Source: Xiphophorus maculatus (Eukaryota; Chordata; Actinopteri; Cyprinodontiformes; Poeciliidae). From it: DNA of 64,000 nt. The stretch lies in the NCBI RefSeq assembly GCF_002775205.1, contig NC_036456.1, positions 24,649,850 to 24,713,849 of the forward strand, given 5' to 3'. The stretch's first letter is position 1; the number at the start of each line of letters is the position of its first letter. The notes below the pieces were generated by a model. That model was not told the DNA's origin, made no database searches, and was given only the letters and a program-made list of their open reading frames with translations. Positions 1 through 10,500 of this stretch are shown here, piece after piece. The position numbers and the translations under genes were made by a program.

Positions 1-1268
1 GAAAATCTGAAAAGGTCCGTTTTTATTCATGTTTGCAGATTTAAATAGTTTAGAAAATTCACACATTAAAGGAAGGTTTAGTTGATGTTGGAACAAAGTT
101 TTAGCAGCAATATTAGTACAATTCTTCATGTTTCTGTTCAAGTTTGTTTCGCTCTTTTCTTATTACATAACATATCTTTATATTAATAACAACGGTATAA
201 ACTCTGTAGAGGTTTTGACTAAAAGCTGAATTTGTCGCCATGTGTTGATTTTCGTAATGCGGGCCTATTTTACGTGACTGCGCTGCTTTTTTTTCATGAA
301 GATTTCGGTGCAAAGGTCATTTCAGCTTTTAATTATTAAATATTTACTATGTATATATGCATATTTTCTTCTCTATGCGTCATGTTTGCTGAAAAAACGT
401 CCGTTTCTGTGTAATAGCGATTATTACAGAAACGCCCAGTTAACAAAGATGTTTCGGTCTGAAACTAAACTGAAACTAAAAGTTTTATACTAATTACCAG
501 CTTCTCGTTTGTTTTCTGCATGAGTTTTTAAACTAAAACTAAACTTTAAGCTAAACTAATTAAGCATCTGCAGATCAGATCAGTCTAAGTGAAACATTTT
601 ATAATCCTCCGTTTTGTTCTTCATCTGGACGCCATATTGAAATGAGTACACCTCTATAATTATCATGTGATCAGAGTGAATAGTAACTTGTTACATTAAC
701 TTGAGTAACTTTTTAGAACAAATGTACTTTTAGGAGTTTTTATTTGTTCGCCATCATTTTTACTTGAGTAATTTTATTCTGAAATGTTTCTAACTTGAGT
801 AAAATCTCTGGATTTTCTACCCACTGAATGAAAACCAAACATGTTTTAACCAAGAATTCAAACACAGACACACACCTGCAGTTTTTGTTAAAGTTTCATA
901 AGTTTTTTATGGAAAGAAACTGATTTGGAAAAAAAAAAAATATATATATATATATATATTACCTAATTTTGTTATTTTATTGTTACTTATATAAATTATT
1001 GTCATTTTTGTCCTTAAAATACCAAAAGTTCCACAAAACTTCATATTTTGGTCTGTCTGACGATGTAATTTTAAAATATTAAATGATTGATAATTTGATC
1101 AGTTTCTCAGTACTTGAGTTGAGTTTTTACCAAATACTATTTTACTTTTTCTTGAGTAAAAATATGTTGAAGTAGTGCTACTGCTACTTGAGTACAATTT
1201 TCGGTTCTCTGCATGTGATGACTTGGAGAAATAATGTCTATAATTAATGTGTTTTATTATTTCTAACA
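1..1268. other. Non-coding flank
   Basis: I see no gene here. The stretch is AT-rich, with a short (AT)n run near 941-959 and the dispersed repeat described at 660-1200. The short open frames have no recognisable content. Confidence 0.5.
660..1200 (+). repeat. Dispersed 'TACTTGAGTAA' repeat, copy 1
   Basis: AT-rich stretch with recurring ACTTGAGTAA words. It shares blocks, in inverted order, with 9335-9770: a block containing AACCAAACATGTTTTAACC near 835 and a TCTGTCTGACGATG block near 1050 both match the reverse complement there. This is a non-coding dispersed repeat, probably a non-autonomous DNA transposon. The family is not identified. Confidence 0.5.
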
Positions 1269-1276
1269 GAGCATCA

Positions 1277-1337
1277 ATGCTGAACTGGACCACCTCCTCT
1301 CTCCTGCTGGTTCTGATTCTGTGTTCTGCTGCTCTGG
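1277..1337 (+). CDS. Signal-peptide leader exon, alternative or orphan
   Basis: An ATG at 1277 opens a 20-residue hydrophobic leader (MLNWTTSSLLLVLILCSAAL). It is followed by a GTGAG donor at 1338 and preceded by an acceptor-like TTCTAACAG ending at 1269. The exon ends in phase 1, the same phase as the leader exon at 4532, so it could splice to the V-set exon at 4699 as an alternative first coding exon. It could equally be the remnant of a neighbouring duplicated receptor gene whose other exons are lost or lie elsewhere. No V-set exon is visible between it and 4532. Confidence 0.5.
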
Positions 1338-3419
1338 GTGAGAATCTCATTTTATCTGAAAATATGACTGAATGTTTTAAACTGAACTTTAACTCAGAGC
1401 ATGAAGGACGTCTCAGGTTTCCTTAGGAATAATTACACTCTAAGTTAGCAGATCTGATATCACTGGATCTATTTCCTGTCAGTTTTTTGATCAGAACTTT
1501 TCATCTGAGCCGTGAAATAAAATTTTACCTGAAGCTTCACGAGAAAATGTTTTAAATCGTCCGACAGCGTCTGAAACATCAAATCCTGGATATTTAAGGT
1601 TTAATTTTAAGATGAACCCAAACCCAGCTAAACATGCAGGACAGCCGTCCACTGGGGACAGGAACTGGACACATCACTGCTGCTCATGCCATATTCTACC
1701 AGCTCTCCATCTAACGGGTTAATTGAGTTTCCTAAATCTGCTGGGATTTACCCTGTCCAGAACTGAAGTAAACTCTGTTTAAGCTGGTTTTGAGCAGCGA
1801 TTCGCCTGGTTTCTGACGGCCTACATCCAGGTGTCCCAACCTTCTTCCCCCTGTGAATTAGCCAGACTGATCAGCTTGCAGCCAACTAGTTTCACAGAGC
1901 TCACCTGTTAACGGTCGCTCCTTCTCTAAATTACAACTTGCTCTTGTTATTGAACCAGGTAGGTTTTAGTGACTCGGCGAGTCCCAAGGATGTTGTTTTA
2001 CATTTGGGCTACCAGCAACCTAAAAACATTTTCCACTTTTTCCTCTCCAGAATCAAACATCAGAGATATTTTACAACAATCAAAGAACTTTAAGGTGACT
2101 CATTAACTGAATGTCCACAACATCTTTTAGATTTTCTTTATGCTAAATATTTTATTAGTAAGGCATTTTTGCAAGGGTCACTACAGCTTAATTCAGAAAT
2201 AATCAAATAAGTAAAATCAATCATCTAGTCTGTCTTTCCCTAATACTGAGAAACACTGAGAACTAAAAAAGGGAACCTTTGTTTGGCATTTCGAACCCCA
2301 GACCTGGCCTGATGATGATGAAGGTGCTGCAGCAGGAGGAGGAAGTTGATCGATGAAGGCAGGGATCTCTGTAGGTCTGATGAGCTTCTTCTCCGCATGG
2401 ATGCTGAGGTCACACAGGACTTGGTGCTGGCAGGAAGGAAGGCACCAGTTCTTCTTCTTTGCCTTTGTCTTTGGGGTCTGAACCCAGCTGATGAGAGAAG
2501 TGCGATTTGAAGCCACAGGTTGTGGACCTGACCGGTTGGTCCCCATGTGCAGGACAGTCTTCAGCTCTGTGGCCCCGGCTCTTCTTCAGCTGCAGAGTTC
2601 TTTGTCCATCTCGATCTTGGCTCGCAGCTGCCTGGAGGATCCTACCAAAGATTCCTCTTTTGCTCCCACCTTTTATAGGGTTTATCCCCCTTTTGGTGCG
2701 TTTGCATTGGCTAGCACTGATGCTGTGCTTGTTTCATTGGCTGTCTGCTTGGACAGATGATCTCATATCCATCACTGTCTTACAGACATTATGTCCTGAT
2801 GTCTGTGCTAATGTCTCAGGGTTGATCAACCTGCTATGTCCATTGCCTGCACAACCTTTTCTCTGAAACGTTTACGTTGTTCAATAACCTGCTTCCAAAT
2901 AAGGCGTTGATCATTTCTGCTCTCCTGTTAGTTCCCCTTTTTCCCTTAACCCTTTCACCTACCATCTACCTCCAACATATCAGTGATGTTTAATTGCAGT
3001 TACAGCTTTTTACACCATTTCAAGTTACTTCCTCTTTGTCCAGGAAACCTGCTCTTCCTGTTTCATGACTCTTTCTGACTGACTATGATTTATTATGATT
3101 AGATAGAAAAAAGACGTAGAATTAAAGCAAAGTTTGCAGGAGACAAAAACAACACAAAGCAGATTTATTTTATTGACATTTAAGTCTACTGTTGGGCCTA
3201 GATGTCACTTAAGTGATTCATTTTAAAGATAACTTTATTTATTATTACTGTAAAACTTAAATCTTCAGCATGGGGAAATGGGATGATCTTGGTTTCCTTG
3301 ACAGTTTCCTAAAGGAAACAGGCAGTAAAAATCCTCAGCAGCCCAACCCCTCCCAGTGTGAGGCACGGTGGTGGAGGTGTGATGATGTGTCAGATTAACA
3401 GAACTACTTCATCACAGAC
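1338..3419. other. Intronic or intergenic, no gene recognised
   Basis: The GC-richer part at 2280-2760 has open frames on both strands of 80-120 codons, but none looks like a domain I know and none has clear splice context. It may be an old mobile-element fragment. Nothing else is supported. Confidence 0.35.
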
Positions 3420-3424
3420 CTGAA

Positions 3425-3672
3425 GTTGGCCCCCCACCTTCTTCAAATCAGAAAAAATTGGTGTCAAACGTTTGTGCTGGTTTGTGCAGCAACATTTTTC
3501 GTTTGTGCTGCTATCATTTTAAAGATATAAAGAAATGTTTCTAGAGGTCATCAAAGGTCAATGAATATCAGTTTTTGCTGCACAAACGTAGCCGAGTTGA
3601 TTGACACCAATTTTGTTTGATTTTATGAAGGTGGGGAGGCTGGTTGACCTTTGATGACCTCTAGAAACATTG
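3425..3672. repeat. Imperfect inverted repeat (foldback)
   Basis: The segment at about 3430-3490 matches the reverse complement of about 3572-3640, both containing AATTGGTGTCAA next to a GTGCAGCA block. A second pair (about 3535-3562 and 3646-3672, core TTTCTAGAGGTCATCAAAGG) is nearly perfect. The whole is a non-coding foldback of about 250 bp, probably a MITE relic. Confidence 0.55.
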
Positions 3673-3686
3673 AAACTCTAGAAACT

Positions 3687-4165
3687 GGGGCCTCATATAT
3701 AAATAAACCATATGTAAGCACAAGTCAGCATGTATAAAAAGGAAGGTGGCGTGAAAGTTTGCATAAATATTTTCCTATTTGGAATATTGTCTTTAAAATT
3801 TATTACTTTTATTTTTTGTGAAGTGGCCTTATGTGCCTTGACAGCACCTATTAAATAAAATATATAATTATCAGTATTATAAATGCTTATATTGCTACAA
3901 GTAAGGACTGTTGTCACGGTTACTGGGACACATGGTGACAGCCTTCTGGGCATTTATACTAATCTATATATGTATTTATGGGTGGCAACAGGGCGGAGCA
4001 GTAGCTGCGCTCTATTTTCCGCAAATTGGGATTTATAAACGAAAGGTCCGCAGGAATGTGCGTCCATATGGCTTTATACACCAGAATTATTTTCTGCACT
4101 GCACTTTTCTAAATTTGTCCGCAAATGTTTTGTGAAAACTGAGCACTTTTATACATGAGGCCCCT
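3687..4165. mobile_element. Non-autonomous DNA transposon (MITE), about 480 bp
   Basis: The left end GGGGCCTCATATATAAA is matched by the right end TTTATACATGAGGCCCC, giving 16 of 17 matching positions as a terminal inverted repeat. No transposase frame lies inside. The end type resembles PIF/Harbinger-like fish MITEs from memory, but I could not define a target duplication, so the superfamily is tentative. Confidence 0.6.
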
Positions 4166-4531
4166 GGAGAGGAGACAGAAAGGGAGGCCCCGTCTCTCAC
4201 GTCATCAATGAAGAGAGTTAGGAATTGCCTTCATGTAAACCGTTACTCAGTTACTCTGCTGACCCTGCTGACCGTGCTGGCTCCCAGAGGAGGAATGCAT
4301 CGACAAGAAGACAAAAAGAAAGACCAGCAAATGTTTTAGAGGAGAGAGATGATTTGTGCTGTGATTGATAAAATCCTGTAATAGAACAGCTACTGATCTT
4401 TATTTGTTTATGCCATGAGATAAGTATGATCTAAATGAAGTCAGGCTGAGTTATGAATCCAGTTGTTCCTTGTATTGTTAGTGATTATGTTCCTGATGTT
4501 CTGCTGCCTCTCCTCCTCTTCCTCTCTAAGG

Positions 4532-7500
4532 ATGAAGATGATCTCCAGGATCCTGCTGCTCCTCATCCTCAGCTCATGTCTCTGTGGTCAGTCTCCATCT
4601 TGTCTTTGTGACAGAAAGCTCTCTAGATGGAGCTGAAAGACTCCCATGTTCCAGTTCTCAGTGTGTCTGCTCCTCTCTTTCCCTCTCTGTCTCCTCAGCA
4701 GCAACATTTGTAGTGAATGTGACACAGAGCAGCTATCAGGCAGAGGAGAACCACAGCATCACTCTGGAGTGGACCTTCACCACCAAGACTCAGGGAACCT
4801 GGAGGGATCTGTTCATCTACTGCAGCTTGGTGGCTTCTCATAAAGAATTGATTCTCTATCAGGTCCATGAAGGTGTTGAGTTTCCAGAGTCTCAGGATGA
4901 ACAGTTTTCAGGACGAGTCCAGAGTGACAAAGACGTCCTCAGTGAAGGACGAATCAGACTCCATGTGTCCAGACTGAGGACTGAAGACTCTGGTCTGTAT
5001 GTGTGTGACGTGAAAACTGAAGATGGTTCCAGCAATGCTATCTGTCGACTTTACGTTACTGGTGAGTCATTTGGTCAGAGTTTGTTTTTTTTTAACTTTC
5101 TTTGAACTTTTTAGGTCTTTGAGTATAAATAGGAATTGTTTATTAGTGAAATGCTTTAGCCTCTCTTTATTAAAGCTTATGTTTGATCACATCTCTAAGC
5201 ACTAGAGGTCAGTAAGTTGACCTCAACATAGAGTGGTGATTCTAGATCAAATTCACCTGGGAAGTCAGCTGATCTAATAGATGAAAACTGTGATTCTATC
5301 ACAATACTGCTGAAGACAAAAGTTCAACATCTTAATTTTATTTCATTATTAAAGTGAAACTGTGAAGTTAAAACATTTAATTGGTTCAAGGGATAAATTA
5401 GTTACAGTTTCTGTGCCAGCATATATCATCATCAGAAACATATTTAGCTATGAGGGTTCTGACCCTCTCGGTCCATTACCTCGGGCCAGCTCTGGTTAGA
5501 GGACCCAGAAATTGTAGTCCAGTCCAGAACTACGTTTTTGTGTGGAGTACCTCAAGGGTCAGTACTGAGACCAGTTTTATTTAATTTGTATATAAATGAC
5601 ATAAGCAAAATGTCTAATGTATTAAATTTGTGTAATTTGTTGACGACACAAATATTCTAGTCTCTGGTGAAAACTTACAACTTCTTTCCATAGAAATCAG
5701 TAAATTAAAGAAATGGTTTGACAATAACAAATTATCACTAAATTTGGACAAGACTAAAATCATGGTTTTTGGAAACTGCTACAAAAATACTAAAATTCTA
5801 GTTCAGATAGAAGGTGTAACTCTAGACAGGCTTTATGTTAATAAGTTTCTCAGTGTAATAATAGATGACAAAGTCAGTTGGAACGACTTACAACGACCAG
5901 ATCAACATCGATGAGTACGCCATGACGGTGTCAGCCTACATCAACAAGTGCACAGAGGACGTCAGCATCACTAAGAACATTATCACCCGGGCCAACCAAA
6001 AACCCTGGATGACTAAGGAGGTACGTGAAATGCTAAAAGCACGGAACTCAGCCTTCAAGTCTGGCGACAAGGAGGCACTGAGGACAGCGAGAGCCAACTT
6101 GAACCGTGCTATCAGGTTAGCAAAGCGAACCCACAGTCGAAAAATACAGGAGTTCTTCCACGACACCAGCAACACCAGAGGTATGTGGCAAGGCATAAAG
6201 GCGATCACAGATTACAATCCATCCTCCCCCCCAGTGGGTGAAGTTGATGCTGACTTTCTAAATGGACTCAATAACTTCTTTGGGAGGTTCGAGGCACTGA
6301 ACAGTACTCCGGCAAAGAAAACTGTTCCCCACCAGGAAGAAGAGGCACTCTGCCTGGACACAGCCGATGTGTTGAAGACTCTGAAAAGAGTCAACCCACG
6401 GAAGGCCCCAGGCCCCGACAACATACCTGGGCGGGTGTTCAGGGAATGTGCAGGTCAGCTGGCTGGTGTCCTAACAGACATTTTTAACACCTCACTGGAC
6501 CAAGCCACAGTGCCAGCCTGTCTCAAAACTGCCTCCATCATTCCGGTGCCAAAGAAACCTCAAGTCACCTCTTTCAACGATTACCGGCCTGTGGCACTGA
6601 CTCCCATCATGATGAAGTGCTTTGAAAGGCTGGTAAAAGAACACATCGTCTCCAGACTCCCCTCCACATTCGACCCGTTCCAGTTTGCCTACCGCCGAAA
6701 CCGCTCCACTGAGGACGCTATCTCCTCCGCCCTACACCTGAGCCTGGCTCACCTGGAGAAGAAGAACACTCATGTGCGGATGTTGTTCCTGGACTTCAGC
6801 TCAGCGTTCAACACAATCATCCCACAGGCAGGAAAACTGGGACACCTGGGCTTCAGCACCCCCCTGCGCAACTGGCTGCTAGACTTCCTCACCGACAGAC
6901 CTCAGTCACTCCGGATCGGACAACACACCTCCGATGTCATCACCCTCAGCACAGGCTCCCCTCAGGGCTGCGTCCTGAGCCCTCTGCTGTTCACTCTGAT
7001 GACACACGACTGTGCCCCCAGGTTCGCCACCAACCACATCGAGAAGTTCGCGGGCGACACAACGGTGGTGGGCCTCATCAGAGACGACAACGACCTGGAC
7101 TACAGAGAGGAGGTGGAGCAGCTGGTGGACTGGTGCAGAGACAACAGCCTGATCCTGAACGTTGACAAGACAAAGGAGATGATCGTCAACTTCAGGAAGA
7201 ACCGGCCCAGCCACGCTCCGCTGCTCATCAACAGCTCGGCTGTGGAGGTGGTCAGCAGCACCAAATTCCTGGGGGTGCACATCACTAACGACCTCACCTG
7301 GACTGGGAACACCACGTCTCTGGTCAAGAGAGCACAGAAACGCTTGTATTCCTGCGGAGGATGAGAAGAGCACACCTGCCCCCGCCCATCCTCAAGACGT
7401 TCTACAGAAGCACCACAGAGAGCATTCTGACCAGCTGCCTCTCTGTGTGGTGTGGAGGCTGCAGCGCCTCCGACTGGAAGAACGTGAGGAGAGTGGTGCG

Positions 7501-10500
7501 GACAGCAGAGAGGATCATCGGGGCCCCCCTTCCCTCCATTCAGGACATTTCATCCCAGTGCTGCGTGTCCCGAGGCCGAAACATCATCAGTGACCCCTCA
7601 CACCCCCACCATGGACTGTTCTCCCTGCTGCCCTCTGGAAAGAGGTTCCGCAGCATCCGGTGCAGGTCCACCAGGTTCCGAAACAGCTTTTTCCTACTTG
7701 CCATCAGACTGCTGAACTCTTAACTGGACTGCACTTAAAATCTGGTCTCCACTTTATACCTTGCACATGTACAGAGCTAAATAACTTATATTTTACTGTC
7801 ATTACTGCACTTTATATTCTATATTTATATTTATATTCATATTTTATACTGTATTTTATTTTATTCTGGAGTAACCTCACAACATTGGAAGCTCAAAACA
7901 TTGTCCTGAGCCGTATGCAACGAAATTTCGTTCTGTATACACACTGTGCATGCAAAATGACAATAAAGTTAGTCTAAGTCTAAGTCTAAATATCATATTA
8001 AACATTTACAGAATAAACTAAGCAGGAGCAAATCAATCCTGGCTAAAGCTAGACATGTTCTGAATAACAGAATAATATAATGTAGAGTTATTCTATATAA
8101 CTCTCTGATTTTGCCATATTTAACATATTGTTCAGAGGTGTGGGGAATTATTGCAAAAGCTCTTTACAGCCACTAAATATCCTACAGAAACGAGCCGTTA
8201 GAATCATCCATAATGTTGGTTATTATGAGCAAACAAACCCGTTAGTATTAAAATCTAGAATCCTTAAATTTGAAGAGCTTTAATTTAAAATGACTCAAAT
8301 CATGTTTAAGGCATCTGTTGCCCACTCAAACAATAGTGATGTCGAGACATGCGGTGGTTGTAAATTTTCTTTAGTTTCATTTTTTACTGAAAATACAAAC
8401 AACATTCATAAATCCGACGTGCGTCAAACTATGGCTGCTATGTTCTACTGAGCTTCTTCAGCACAGAAACTTAGGACCCAAGGCTGCCCTAAGCGCCTGT
8501 TCAAAACTGATCCCTTTCTAAACTCATTTCACTCTCAGCCAGAATAATTACCAACATATTTATGAATGTTCAGCTTAACATGGACAATGAAACACAGAGC
8601 TTTATAATAGCAAAACAAAATATTCATAGGAAAGAAAATAGAATCATATTTTAATGGAAGAGGGTTTTGGGGGATTCCTTGGTCTAAAGTCCCCAGCAAC
8701 TGGTCCCTCACACATCTAATAAAGTTCAGCCTGAGCTCATAGAGAGCCTGTTTTCTGAAAGAGATGGGGATATTACCGGTACTTAAGGGGGAACTCAAAC
8801 TTAAGGATTTGTAGAAAAAGCTTTTTTATTTCAATTCATGGGGTAAAGTTATGAACAAGTTAAATGAGGAGTTAAAACAAAGTCAAAATTTATTACAATT
8901 TAAAAGTAAATAAGTAGGTCATTTTCACAAGATGTAGAAATATGAGAGAGAGTTAGCACTAATGTGTACATTGAGGCTGAAACATATGAATGTGTGGCTA
9001 TGGATGTTTGGATTTAGACATATCTAAACCCAAATAAAAATTAATTAACCTGTTTATTTTATTTATTCATTTATTAATGAGGATCCATCTGAAAATATTG
9101 TGTGAGTTTTTGGGGTAGAAGTTCATAAGTTTCTTATTTCTTTCTACTCCTTTTCAAGCAAGTTAAGATTTCTGTGGTACAACACAGAAATCTTAACATT
9201 TCAAATAAAGATTTAAAGGAAATAGCAAGTTTACTTTGTAAAAGTGCATAAAATAATCTTTATTGTTGTATTACTGCTACATTTCATGCTATGAGTTTTA
9301 TGCTAAAGTTTTTGTGTTTGTGCTCGTTTTGTGCATCTCACCAATCTTTACTCAAGTAGAAGTAAAAATTAACTGTCCAAGAAATGTATTAAGCTTTAAT
9401 TAAGTAAAAGTAAAACAGTATTTTGTAACAATGCGACTAAAGTACCAAGTTACTGTCCACCTGATTTTAATATTTTTAAAGTGTCATCAGACAGACAAGA
9501 ATATGAGGCCATGTTCAAATGTATATATTAAGTATTGAGTATTTTAAAGAAAAAAACCTTTTATACTAATGCAGGCTTAAGGCCTTTAGGTCTGTCTGTT
9601 GTGTTTTTGGTTAAAACATGTTTGTTTTTCATTTAGTGAAGTTACTCAAAGGGTGGAGTAGCAAGACATTTTACTCAAATAAAAGTAAATAGCATGATAG
9701 AGTAAAACTACATCCAAAGGTATTTTGTCCCCAAAGATTTTTACCCATTTTTGGTGGAATATGTAAAATTTTAGTGGTGACATTTTTCCACCAAATGGGT
9801 GAAAAAATGAGGCCAAACATAAACTTTGATTAATTGTTAATTAAAGTCAAGAGCTTTTGTCTTCTGCCTGTTTTATGACTTGATAGGAATCAAGTTATTC
9901 AGACACTTAAACCACATTAAGCTATGAATGCTGGGGATGCAGTTCCTATAGTCCACTGGTGAAACTGGAATCCATCAGGTGTCTGTCTGTGGGAAGTCGT
10001 GACAGTAGCACCACAGGCAGCACCGATCTGTAGTGGGTTGGTGCGATCCTTATTGTTACAGAAACAGTTTATCCACCATCATCGATAGTCATGCTAACTA
10101 GCTGAGCTTTCATATCAAGCATCCCTGTGGTGAACCAGCTGTAACAAAGCAGAGAGAAAGTAGGAGGGTTTGTGCAGCGTATACACAAAGTGATTGTTAG
10201 CGCTATAACCTTCCTCATGGCTCTGATTGGTTGTTTCTGACAGAGCAGTGTATTTCTGCAGATCGTAGTAGGACCATAGAGCAGTGGAGCTGGATGTTTT
10301 CACAGAGTGTCTCATGTTATGCTGTCAGGACATAGTGATAGTTTTTAGAAATAAGATGTTTCTTTTTTTTAGAAAAAACATCTTATATCTCTAAGATGAT
10401 TAAATAATTAAATTATAAAAGGATTTAAACCAACTGAAAAGTTTGAATAACTGAATAAAATACATTCATCAACAAATAACAAGAATCCTTGATAATTTAA

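Noticed and set aside
2217-2866. Open frames on both strands of 89-119 codons
   Set aside because: No recognisable domain, no splice context and overlapping frames on both strands. Left as unrecognised sequence.
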